Shown piece by piece: positions 1 to 7,710 of a stretch of 64,000 nucleotides of DNA. This stretch comes from Granulosicoccus sp045106475. GTDB lineage: Bacteria; Pseudomonadota; Gammaproteobacteria; Granulosicoccales; Granulosicoccaceae. The notes under the pieces are model-generated. The model was given only the letters and a program-made list of their open reading frames with translations, made no database searches and was not told the origin of the DNA. A program made the position numbers and the translations under genes. Where the stretch lies: contig JBGCEO010000028.1 in NCBI GenBank assembly GCA_045106475.1, forward strand, positions 1-64,000, given 5' to 3'. Numbering within the stretch: the first letter of the stretch is position 1; every line of letters starts with the position of its first letter.

Positions 1-140
1 CTTAAGCTAGGTACTTCGTTTACATCTATTGCCAAAGCAACCAATGCAATACAAGCACCCCTTTAAATTACTTGATTCAATTGTAAAAGAGCGGGCAGAT
101 TAACGGCTTTTTGCAAACAAGTGCTTTGCCTCTGCTGAGT
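1..140 (-). other. rRNA operon leader with boxA antiterminator, 16S gene just outside the window
   Basis: On the minus strand positions 92-81 read GCTCTTTTACAA, which differs by one base from the boxA core of enterobacterial and Pseudomonas rrn leaders (GCTCTTTAACAA). The following bases, TTGAATCAAG and then GGGGTGCTTGT, also resemble the Pseudomonas leader. In known operons 16S rRNA begins roughly 100-150 nt after boxA, which would place it just left of position 1. In Pseudomonas tyrS is likewise followed by an rRNA operon. Positions 201-465, between this promoter and tyrS, show nothing else convincing. The only ORF there (220-402) has no recognisable feature. Confidence 0.72.
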
Positions 141-146
141 CCGAGG

Positions 147-200
147 AGTGTACCACGAACTCTCAAAATAACAACCAATTAAAAAATTATTTACTACCTC
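147..200 (-). promoter_or_regulatory. Probable rRNA operon promoter with AT-rich UP element
   Basis: Read on the minus strand there is a -35 like box TTGTTA (174-169), a 16-bp spacer and a -10 like box TACACT (152-147). A run of A/T (about 175-195) lies just upstream like an UP element, and a GC-rich discriminator follows. Both boxes match four of six consensus bases. The case rests mainly on the boxA leader directly downstream. The start point and strength are inferred. Confidence 0.6.
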
Positions 201-465
201 GCCTCAGTACATTTTCAGCTTGACCAAACTCTGGCTCAAGCCTTCCCGGTGCGAGGACGAGCATTGTAAGACCGTAAAAAAAAAGTGCAACGGTTTTTAT
301 CAAAATAACGTGACATCCACGAAACCAGCAGTGATGACAAAAAGGAATAGATCAAAGCTCGAGCCGTTTAACACCACTGCGCACAGATTTACCAAGCGAT
401 GACAAGGAAGTAGTTAACGTCCCCTGACAGGCAATATTTAGCAAGACATGACCACAAGTGGCTAG

Positions 466-1689
466 CTATTTCATTGAAACTCGAGCCACTCGGCGTTTCC
501 CGACCTGCAAAACGACTTCGGTGCCGGCACAAAGAAGACGTTTACCATCCTCAACCTTCTCTCCGTCTATCTTGACCGCCCCCTGCTTTATCATGCGATG
601 GCTCTCAGAAGTGCTACTGGTCAACTTTGCATCGAGAAGCACATTGGCGATGGGTCGGCCTTCTGGTCCGGCTTCCAGAGATAGCAATTCAAGATCCTCG
701 GGAAGTTGCCCCTGTCGGAACCGCTGTATGAAGGATTCTTTGGCGGCCTCCGCAGCTTTTGCCCCGTGATAGACCTCAACAATCTCAAGCCCCAATTCGT
801 ATTTAACATCCCTCGGGTTTTGCCCCTCCTCAACCGATCGCTTCAGCTCAGCAATGGCCTGATTGCTCTTAGCGCTGAGCAGATCGAAGTAGCGCCACAT
901 TATCGAATCGGGAATTGACATCAGCTTTCCGAACATATCGGCCGGCTCGTCACTCACACCCACATAGTTGTTCAGGGATTTGGACATCTTCTGTACACCA
1001 TCAAGCCCTTCGAGCAAGGGCATGGTCAAGACTATTTGCGGCATCTGCCCATTGCCCTTCTGCAATTCTCGTCCCATCAGCAAATTGAACTTCTGATCAG
1101 TACCGCCCAGCTCCACATCGCACTCCAATGCCACAGAATCGTAACCCTGCACCATGGGATACAAAAATTCATGCAATGCTATGGGTTGTTGTTCTTTGTA
1201 TCGCTTTGAAAAATCATCGCGTTCGAGCATACGTGCCAATGTTTGCCGCGATGCCAACCTGATCAAATCACTGGCCGACATGGGCCCGAACCACTCGGCA
1301 TTAAAGCGAACTTCTGTTAATTGCTCATCCAGAATTTTAAAGACCTGATCTTTATAGGTCTGGGCATTAGCGGTGATCGCCTCATCATCCAGAGCAGGTC
1401 TGGTGGCATTGCGTCCACTTGGATCACCTATGCGGCCTGTAAAATCACCGATCAGAAATATCACCTGGTGCCCAAGCTGCTGAAACTGGCGCATTTTATT
1501 GAGCAGCACCGTGTGACCCAAATGCAAATCCGGTGCTGTGGGATCAAACCCGGCCTTGATACGCAACGGCCGCCCCATGGCCAAACGACTGCGCAATTCG
1601 CTTTCCAGCAATATTTCATCGGCTCCTCGAGCCAGTAGCGCAATCTGCTCATCCAGCTCTGCACTGTCGCTGGGGATTTCTGACGTCAT
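466..1689 (-). CDS. tyrS: Tyrosyl-tRNA synthetase
   Basis: This cytoplasmic class I aminoacyl-tRNA synthetase charges tRNA-Tyr with tyrosine. The 407-residue product has the nucleotide-binding HIGH motif as HLGH at residues 56-59, after FDPTAPD. It has an intact KMSKS loop near residue 235, and a C-terminal S4-like RNA-binding segment (LTSSTSESHRMIKQGAVKIDG region). The length and the missing insertions fit the TyrZ-like type found in Pseudomonas. The gene is divergent from the M23 peptidase gene and reads toward the rRNA leader. The ATG start leaves a normal N-terminus, although the ribosome binding site is weak. Confidence 0.97.
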   Translation of the reverse strand: MTSEIPSDSAELDEQIALLARGADEILLESELRSRLAMGRPLRIKAGFDPTAPDLHLGHTVLLNKMRQFQQLGHQVIFLIGDFTGRIGDPSGRNATRPALDDEAITANAQTYKDQVFKILDEQLTEVRFNAEWFGPMSASDLIRLASRQTLARMLERDDFSKRYKEQQPIALHEFLYPMVQGYDSVALECDVELGGTDQKFNLLMGRELQKGNGQMPQIVLTMPLLEGLDGVQKMSKSLNNYVGVSDEPADMFGKLMSIPDSIMWRYFDLLSAKSNQAIAELKRSVEEGQNPRDVKYELGLEIVEVYHGAKAAEAAKESFIQRFRQGQLPEDLELLSLEAGPEGRPIANVLLDAKLTSSTSESHRMIKQGAVKIDGEKVEDGKRLLCAGTEVVLQVGKRRVARVSMK

Positions 1690-1890
1690 AACTTGATTAC
1701 TGCTCCGATGAAATAGGAAGTTCGATGTTGTAAAAAAACAAACGCAAATTAAAGCACTGTCAAGTGGCCGTTACCTGCCAAATTTCTTCAGCTTGTTCTA
1801 CACTTAACGAGCGCTATTGATCGTTGTTGCGACTATAACTAAAAAAAGCGCGCCGAACTCATATTCCGAATCTTTGAACGGACACCTGCG

Positions 1891-3618
1891 TTGGCCAACA
1901 GACACGCCCAAATTCGTCCTCATTGCGTGGACTTGTCACCCTCAGCATACGCTGCAGGAAATTCCGAAAAGCATGGGCGAAGCCGAACTCGCGCCGCGCG
2001 CGATCACGCAAAAGCCGCTGAACGCTATGCACAACGACGACCGGCAAGAAAGTTATCCAGAAGCCAGGGGCAAAAACCTGCTGGCGCGATCCGATTGTCA
2101 GTTGCGTCTCAGCAGACAGAAAACAAGCACACCGGAAAGCTGACAGCCGCGCTTGTGGCTGTTGCGGGCGGCATACTGTGGACCACCACAACCACCGGCA
2201 CAGTCGAAGAACAACCCTCGCGTCCACCCATTGCCCAAGCCAGCATCGCACCACCCGCCTTCTTCTTTGATGATGAAATCAATGCATTGACTGCTCTTCA
2301 GCAGTCAGCAAACGATAATCTGAAGGATACGAGCAGAAGCGAGCCCATTGCACTTATTCCGTTCCCGGATGTTGAACTTCAAGCAGAGACAGATCCTGCT
2401 GCCAGCAATACCAATGTCATCACGCCACTCGTTGAGCCTCAATCGCTTGCAGCAGCTCGCCAAAAAGCTATGGCGCCGGAAGGTGTAAGCAGAGTGTCGA
2501 TAAAGGTTGCACCCGGAGACACCCTATCTGGCATTCTCAATGACCATGGCGTCAAAATTGAGCAAATGCCGCAGTTGCTGACAGACAACGTTGTCAAAGA
2601 GCATCTGTCCAACCTGAAAGTTGATCAAGTATTCGACCTGGCACAATTGCCGGGCGGTGAGTTTCACAGCCTTTCCGCACGGATAGGTGCTGACAAGCGA
2701 ATTACCATAAGGCGCTCAGCAGGCGGTTTTGCAGTTGCGTCGATCGACCTGCCTGTGGAAAAAGAGCGCGTTGTCACATCTGGAACTATCGAACAATCGC
2801 TCTATCTTGCCGCTGAAAAAGCCAATCTCAAGCAGTCAACCATTATGGAGCTGTCCGATATATTTCAGTGGGAACTGGATTTTGCTCGAGATATTCGCAA
2901 GGGTGATCAATTTAGCTTGGTCTATGACCGCTTGTATCGAGAAGGCAAGTACATTGGCGATGGAGATATTCTTGCCGCCGAATTTGTGCGCGGTGGAAAA
3001 GCCTATCGCGCTATTCGTTTTACCACCGATGATGGATCCACCGACTATTACGCACCGGATGGCACATCCAAACGTCGTACTTTCAAACGCCACCCGGTTG
3101 ATGTGGTTCGCATCACATCAAAGTTCAATCCGAATCGTATGCATCCAGTTTTACACCAGATTAGAGCGCATCGAGGCGTTGACTACGGCGCTCCTCACGG
3201 TTCCCCCATCTATGCCACTGCAGACGGAACGGTCTCATTTTCCGGAAGTAAAAGCGCGTATGGGAAAACAGTTATTCTGAAGCACGGTCAACGCTTTAGT
3301 ACCTTGTACGCCCACATGTCGAAGATCTCAAAACGATCAAAGGTAGGGAAAAAGGTCAAGCAAGGGGATGTAATCGGCTATGTGGGTAAAACGGGCCGCG
3401 TTACTGGAACGCATCTGCACTACGAATTCCGAGTCAATAACTTACAGATCGACCCGCTGAAAGTTAAGTTGCCTGCAGCAAAACCGATCGACAAAAAATA
3501 CCTGCCCGCGCTCAAGGCGGTATCGGATGAAATGACAGCTCAAATGAACAGTGTACTGTCGGATCTAGCAGGACAAATGGCATCCGCCGATGCGAACGCC
3601 ACCGTTAAGGTCGATTGA
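1891..3618 (+). CDS. M23 family metallopeptidase with OapA/LysM-like domain
   Basis: This is a probable cell-wall endopeptidase that cleaves peptidoglycan crosslinks in the periplasm. A hydrophobic segment near residues 83-101 should act as a membrane anchor. A substrate-binding domain with KVAPGDTLSGIL follows. The C-terminal lysostaphin-like domain has the zinc ligands HRGVDYG (about residue 428) and HLHYEF (about residue 508). The homologue in Pseudomonas also sits beside tyrS. The start is uncertain: the open frame begins with TTG at 1891 and gives a long basic N-terminus before the membrane segment. GTG at 1925 and TTG at 2095 are alternatives, the last leaving a short cytoplasmic tail. 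Confidence 0.9.
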   Translation: MANRHAQIRPHCVDLSPSAYAAGNSEKHGRSRTRAARDHAKAAERYAQRRPARKLSRSQGQKPAGAIRLSVASQQTENKHTGKLTAALVAVAGGILWTTTTTGTVEEQPSRPPIAQASIAPPAFFFDDEINALTALQQSANDNLKDTSRSEPIALIPFPDVELQAETDPAASNTNVITPLVEPQSLAAARQKAMAPEGVSRVSIKVAPGDTLSGILNDHGVKIEQMPQLLTDNVVKEHLSNLKVDQVFDLAQLPGGEFHSLSARIGADKRITIRRSAGGFAVASIDLPVEKERVVTSGTIEQSLYLAAEKANLKQSTIMELSDIFQWELDFARDIRKGDQFSLVYDRLYREGKYIGDGDILAAEFVRGGKAYRAIRFTTDDGSTDYYAPDGTSKRRTFKRHPVDVVRITSKFNPNRMHPVLHQIRAHRGVDYGAPHGSPIYATADGTVSFSGSKSAYGKTVILKHGQRFSTLYAHMSKISKRSKVGKKVKQGDVIGYVGKTGRVTGTHLHYEFRVNNLQIDPLKVKLPAAKPIDKKYLPALKAVSDEMTAQMNSVLSDLAGQMASADANATVKVD

Positions 3619-3655
3619 ATTAGTCGGTTTTCATTGCAAACAGGGTTGAAAGCAA

Positions 3656-4021
3656 CTAGACCGAAAATGAACTCCCACATCCACAGGTAGTGGTAGCGTT
3701 GGGATTCCTGATAACGAATTGAGATCCTTCCAGGCCTTCTGTGTAATCGATCTCAGCACCGGTTAAGTACTGGAAACTCATGGGGTCGATCAATAATTTC
3801 ACGCCTTCTTTTTTGACCTCTGTATCGCCATCGTTGACGACCTCATCAAAAGTAAACCCATACTGGAAGCCACTGCATCCACCGCCGGAAACAAACACAC
3901 GGAGCATCAGGTCAGGGTTACCTTCCTCAACGATCAACTCTTTTACTTTCAAAGCTGCCGCCTCTGTAAAAATCAGGGGATCAGGCATTTCGAAGTCGTC
4001 GATACTGACTTCAGCACTCAT
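3656..4021 (-). CDS. erpA: Iron-sulfur cluster insertion protein ErpA
   Basis: This A-type carrier delivers Fe-S clusters to apo-enzymes, including those of isoprenoid synthesis and respiration. The 121-residue protein has the three conserved cysteines of the family: Cys49 in GGGCSGF, and Cys113 and Cys115 in CGCGSSF at the C-terminus. It lies downstream of argC on the same strand but has its own promoter-like region with an inverted repeat. It converges on the M23 gene with 37 bp between the stops. Its start is preceded by GAGAGGAATTCCC, a good ribosome binding site. Confidence 0.96.
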   Translation of the reverse strand: MSAEVSIDDFEMPDPLIFTEAAALKVKELIVEEGNPDLMLRVFVSGGGCSGFQYGFTFDEVVNDGDTEVKKEGVKLLIDPMSFQYLTGAEIDYTEGLEGSQFVIRNPNATTTCGCGSSFSV

Positions 4022-4051
4022 ATGGGAATTCCTCTCATTCGCATCGTGGCC

Positions 4052-4081
4052 AGTTTACTTGACCAAGCAATTTAGTCAAGT
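4052..4081 (-). promoter_or_regulatory. Candidate erpA promoter overlapped by an IscR-like inverted repeat
   Basis: On the minus strand TTGACT (4079-4074), a 16-bp spacer and TAAACT (4057-4052) form a good promoter for erpA. A perfect 7-bp inverted repeat, ACTTGAC/GTCAAGT (4057-4063 and 4075-4081), covers both boxes. The half sites resemble IscR type 1 half sites (ATAnyyGACT), and IscR controls erpA in other gammaproteobacteria. The distance between halves is about 4 bp longer than the classical site, so IscR control is an inference. Confidence 0.45.
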
Positions 4082-4118
4082 ATTTACCGCACCGCTTATC
4101 CTACCGTTGGACAATGTG

Positions 4119-4137
4119 GTCAATCCCATTGATTGAC
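4119..4137. repeat. Perfect 7-bp inverted repeat between argC and erpA
   Basis: GTCAATC (4119-4125) and GATTGAC (4131-4137) are exact reverse complements separated by CCATT. The element is 27 bp from the argC stop and upstream of the erpA promoter. It could be a weak transcript hairpin after argC or a protein-binding site. There is no T-run to make it a standard terminator. Confidence 0.4.
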
Positions 4138-4163
4138 AAGCCTGCAGATGCCGGAAAACTGAA

Positions 4164-5189
4164 CTAGGGCAATAAAGCCGGCTGTTTCAGTCCTTTCGTT
4201 TCCGGCAAACCGAGCATCAAATTCATATTCTGGACGGCCTGGCCGGCGGCTCCCTTGACCAGATTGTCTTCAACGGCGAGCACGACGGCGGTATTGCGCC
4301 CTTGAGGCTGATGCACAGCCAATCTGCAGACATTACTGCCCCGCACTGAACGGGTTTCCGGGTGAGTACCTGGCGGCATGACATCGACAAAAGGCTCATC
4401 CTTGAACCGCTGCTCATAAAGCGATTGCAGATCAACATCATCCTTGAGCTGCGCATAAAGGGTTGCATGAATTCCCCGAATAATTGGCAGTAAGTGAGGC
4501 GTGAAGGTCAGACTCAAAGGGTCTGCTGTCATGCGCCTCAAGCCCTGCTCTATTTCAGGCAAGTGCCGATGCCCGGCTACGGCATAGGCCTTGAAGCTAT
4601 CCGATGCTTCAGCCAGAAGATTGGCCACTGAAGCACTTCTACCTGCACCGGAGATACCCGACTTCGCATCAGCGATCAAAGACCCGCATTCGACAAGACC
4701 GGATTCCAACAGTGGCAGGAAACCTAATTGCACAGCTGTTGGGTAGCAACCGGGGTTAGCCACCAGCTCTGCATCACACACCTGTTCACGATTCATCTCA
4801 GGCAGACCATAAACCGCTTCTTTAACCCGGTCCGGGCAGCTGTGCGTCATCCCGTACCACTGCTCCCAGACAGCGATATCCTGGATTCGGAAATCTGCAG
4901 ATAGATCGACAATTTTTGTGCCCTTGTCCAGAAGAGCTGGCGCTTGCTTCATAGCAGTGCCATTGGGTGTTGCGAAAAAAACCAGATCACACTGCGCATC
5001 CGCTACATCATCGGGATCGGAAAAACGTAGGCTTTGGTGATCGCGCAGACTGGGAAATAGCTCGTCAACGCGGTTACCAGCCTGCGCTCGAGAACTGATA
5101 AAAACGATCTCCACATCTTCACGTGGAGACAAAAGCCTGAGTAGCTCAACACCTGTGTAACCAGAGCCACCAATGATCCCAATTCGCAT
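4164..5189 (-). CDS. argC: N-acetyl-gamma-glutamyl-phosphate reductase
   Basis: ArgC makes N-acetylglutamate semialdehyde from N-acetylglutamyl phosphate with NADPH, the third step of arginine synthesis. The 341-residue protein begins with a Rossmann NADP-binding motif (GGSGYTGVELLRLL, residues 8-21). The catalytic cysteine is in NPGCYPTA near residue 147. The length is typical of the family. It stands alone, with no other arginine gene in the window, and is transcribed toward erpA. A 12-bp stem hairpin lies just upstream of its start. Confidence 0.96.
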   Translation of the reverse strand: MRIGIIGGSGYTGVELLRLLSPREDVEIVFISSRAQAGNRVDELFPSLRDHQSLRFSDPDDVADAQCDLVFFATPNGTAMKQAPALLDKGTKIVDLSADFRIQDIAVWEQWYGMTHSCPDRVKEAVYGLPEMNREQVCDAELVANPGCYPTAVQLGFLPLLESGLVECGSLIADAKSGISGAGRSASVANLLAEASDSFKAYAVAGHRHLPEIEQGLRRMTADPLSLTFTPHLLPIIRGIHATLYAQLKDDVDLQSLYEQRFKDEPFVDVMPPGTHPETRSVRGSNVCRLAVHQPQGRNTAVVLAVEDNLVKGAAGQAVQNMNLMLGLPETKGLKQPALLP

Positions 5190-5215
5190 AATTTCCTGCT
5201 TGCCTCAATAAGTAA

Positions 5216-5244
5216 GCGGTCATGTTGTTGTTCAACATGACCGC
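5216..5244. terminator. Perfect 12-bp stem hairpin between the beta-propeller gene and argC
   Basis: GCGGTCATGTTG (5216-5227) and CAACATGACCGC (5233-5244) pair fully around the loop TTGTT. The hairpin follows the stop of the minus-strand beta-propeller gene and precedes argC on the same strand. It could be the terminator or a 3' end stabiliser. The bases after the stem are only T-rich in part (TTACTTATT on the minus strand), so intrinsic termination may be incomplete. Confidence 0.5.
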
Positions 5245-5304
5245 CCGATTATTGCATGCCTCAAGCTACAGTAACTCAGGCTATTGCAAAACTACACTCG
5301 CATA

Positions 5305-7608
5305 CTAGCGTGCAGCTGACGGGTTGGCCAGGTCATTCCACGGTGCGGCATAGACGTCCCGACCATATACATAAAACAGAGCGTCGTTAACCATCACAGA
5401 ACGGTCGTCTCCATAACTCGGGCCGTAACGATTGCCACCTGATGCCGCTGACTCAACAACCAAGGCACCTCGTGGTGTAATCCTGGCATCGTCGCCCACC
5501 GTTACATCAAATCCGTGCAAACCGGAGTAGTTCCAATCATAGTAAGCTCCCGCATTTTGTGGTGACGGCGATGAGTCTGGCATCGGACGTCCATGCACGT
5601 TTATGCCGAAGCTGACTCGAGTGGGATGCTGATCAGTCGCAGCCTGAATGGTTATCGCTCGATGATTGTACAGCGCATTGGCATCTGTTCCACGTTGTCC
5701 TATCAGCACAGACTGCACTTCTGTGGGCTGTGCCGGATTGGATACATTGAACAACGACAGCTTAAGACCCTGCACCAATGCACCACGTCCATCTCCTCGG
5801 CCATCAGGTGCAGCAACTGCATCCTTACCAATACCCAACAGGTAGTTCTCGTTGATAGGTTGTAGATAGTCACTATAGCCAGCTATTTCCAGTTCACCGG
5901 CAATGAAGGGTGCCGAGGGGTCTTGAAAATCGATGATATAGAGTGGATCTGTTTGCCTGAAAGTTACAAGATAAGCTCGATCACCAAGAAACCGAGACGC
6001 ATACAGTTGTTCACCGGGTTTTCCAATATGATCCGGCTGATTGTCGTTAGGTAGTTCTGACACTTTTGCCAGATTTCCGCTTCCGTCAGGTTGTAATACG
6101 GAGACGATTATCGGACTTTGATCAGAACCTTGTCGATCGTTAAAGGTAGCAACGCGCAGATAGCCATCTTTTTCACTCATACGAAAGGGTTTTCTCAAAG
6201 CGTTCCAACCCAAATGCCCACGCACACTGCCAGAACCAATGTAGTCAAGTTGTCCACCGTCGTTGATGTCAAATTGATGCACATCGGTATTAACACGTGG
6301 ATCAAACCACACGATATCAGTTGGAAAAGGGCCGTCGATATCAATGACCGCGCCATCCTGAGTTAACGGTCCAACAGAGTAATCATACTGAGTGGTTGCC
6401 AGATATATCGCTTCCGTAGAGGCATACAGGGTCTCGGTTGCGCCCAGATAACATTCACTATCAGTCAAGGCCATCGTGTCCAGATCAATAACGCCTAAAG
6501 TAATGATATCGGGTGAGTAGTACTCGTTACCTTCTACTTTGTCGGCAACAAAACAGTTAGCGGGATCTACCAGCGGTGTCACAGTTGCAGATTCATCATT
6601 TGAATACCGGGGTAATAAAGTTGCAATATCGGTTGCGTTAACTGTTTCTTGCCATTGTTCAGGATTTTGTAGCCAGGGTTGATCGCCAGGTATGGTCGGG
6701 TAGTAGCGAGAAGCAAAGAAAAGGTGCTTGCCTATGCGCCTGCTTGAAATAATTTGCCCATCGATCCTGAACGTGCCACTTACAGAGGCAGACGCAGCAT
6801 CTGTCAAATCTACTTTGGTAATAAGACTATCCAAGCCGGCAAACGCAGTAGGCTCCGCCCAGTTGAGCCAGTAACCACCCCCCGAAGAGGTCAACAAGGC
6901 TGAGGTAGCAGTATCAGTTTCATATAAGTAGAAACCATCCGCGTACCGCCCTTGTAAATTGACAGAGACTGAGTTCAACTCTGATGAGTCGGGCGTTGCC
7001 GAATCAAGAGCCATGATGCGCAAGACAGTTTCATAACTTTGCGGAGCAAAAAAGGAGCTTGCGGCCTGATCACCCACTGGCTCTTCGACAGGTAGATCAA
7101 CAGGCACTTCACCTGGCCCTTCCACCGGAAGTGGCACGGGGCCGTCAATCGGAAAGTCATACTGGTAATCGCTCTGCAACACGTAAAGAAGATCGCCATC
7201 CGCGCTCAGCTTGACGCGATCCTGTTCGTCAACACCCAGTTCCTGAACATTGGTAGACGTCACCTCATTGCGATCACCAGCGTCCACAGGCTGGGATGTC
7301 GCACTGTCTGATCCTGATGAAGCTTGCGGAGGTGCTTGCGGCGCGCTAACCGGGTCAGCCGTGTCAGCTTCGAGAATTACGACACCACCAACGCCACCAT
7401 AATAGTAGGAGTCTGATTGTGCTATGAGGGCTTCTCGGATTGCGTCATAAAAAGCCTCGCTGTTATCGAGTGTTTTTAAGCGGCCGCTAATATCGGTAGA
7501 ACCCGGATCGCCATTCCCTGGACGAACCACTGTCCCGGAATCTGAGCTGCATGCCGCTAATAGCAGCATACTGATGGCAGCGGCGACACATGTCTGGCGT
7601 GATTTCAT
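5305..7608 (-). CDS. Secreted beta-propeller domain lipoprotein
   Basis: This 767-residue predicted lipoprotein has a basic N-terminus and the lipobox LLLAAC. A short low-complexity linker follows, then a long domain resembling the 'beta propeller domain' family (PF09826 type). That domain contains NVQELGVDEQDRVKLSADGDLLY-like and IDFQDPSAPFIAGELEI-like segments. The ATG at 7608 is chosen because AGGAG lies 7 bp upstream and a signal peptide follows at once; an upstream in-frame ATG (7683) would bury the signal. A proline/valine-rich stretch near residues 150-175 (repeats of PVEGP/PVDLPVEEPV) looks like a spacer. Homologues are of unknown function, and none is claimed here. Confidence 0.8.
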   Translation of the reverse strand: MKSRQTCVAAAISMLLLAACSSDSGTVVRPGNGDPGSTDISGRLKTLDNSEAFYDAIREALIAQSDSYYYGGVGGVVILEADTADPVSAPQAPPQASSGSDSATSQPVDAGDRNEVTSTNVQELGVDEQDRVKLSADGDLLYVLQSDYQYDFPIDGPVPLPVEGPGEVPVDLPVEEPVGDQAASSFFAPQSYETVLRIMALDSATPDSSELNSVSVNLQGRYADGFYLYETDTATSALLTSSGGGYWLNWAEPTAFAGLDSLITKVDLTDAASASVSGTFRIDGQIISSRRIGKHLFFASRYYPTIPGDQPWLQNPEQWQETVNATDIATLLPRYSNDESATVTPLVDPANCFVADKVEGNEYYSPDIITLGVIDLDTMALTDSECYLGATETLYASTEAIYLATTQYDYSVGPLTQDGAVIDIDGPFPTDIVWFDPRVNTDVHQFDINDGGQLDYIGSGSVRGHLGWNALRKPFRMSEKDGYLRVATFNDRQGSDQSPIIVSVLQPDGSGNLAKVSELPNDNQPDHIGKPGEQLYASRFLGDRAYLVTFRQTDPLYIIDFQDPSAPFIAGELEIAGYSDYLQPINENYLLGIGKDAVAAPDGRGDGRGALVQGLKLSLFNVSNPAQPTEVQSVLIGQRGTDANALYNHRAITIQAATDQHPTRVSFGINVHGRPMPDSSPSPQNAGAYYDWNYSGLHGFDVTVGDDARITPRGALVVESAASGGNRYGPSYGDDRSVMVNDALFYVYGRDVYAAPWNDLANPSAAR

Positions 7609-7626
7609 TATTCGACTCCTGCAATG

Positions 7627-7646
7627 ATTGGGATATTTTTCCCAAT
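7627..7646. repeat. Inverted repeat upstream of the beta-propeller lipoprotein gene
   Basis: ATTGGGA (7627-7633) and TCCCAAT (7640-7646) are exact reverse complements separated by 6 T/A-rich bases. The element lies 18 bp upstream of the lipoprotein start and about 65 bp after the chpA-like stop. It may be an operator, or a weak terminator for the minus-strand chemosensory operon. No other evidence was found. Confidence 0.35.
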
Positions 7647-7710
7647 AATACGCTATTAGCGGCCGAATACAAGCCAGATACACGCGCTAAGCGTTATCTA
7701 CTTAACAAAA

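Noticed and set aside
220..402. 60-residue plus-strand frame near the left edge
   Set aside because: No ribosome binding site and no recognisable features; lysine and asparagine rich sequence of low-GC spacer DNA.
2729..3280. 183-residue frame inside the M23 peptidase gene
   Set aside because: Lies in another frame of a clearly recognised gene and has no features of its own.
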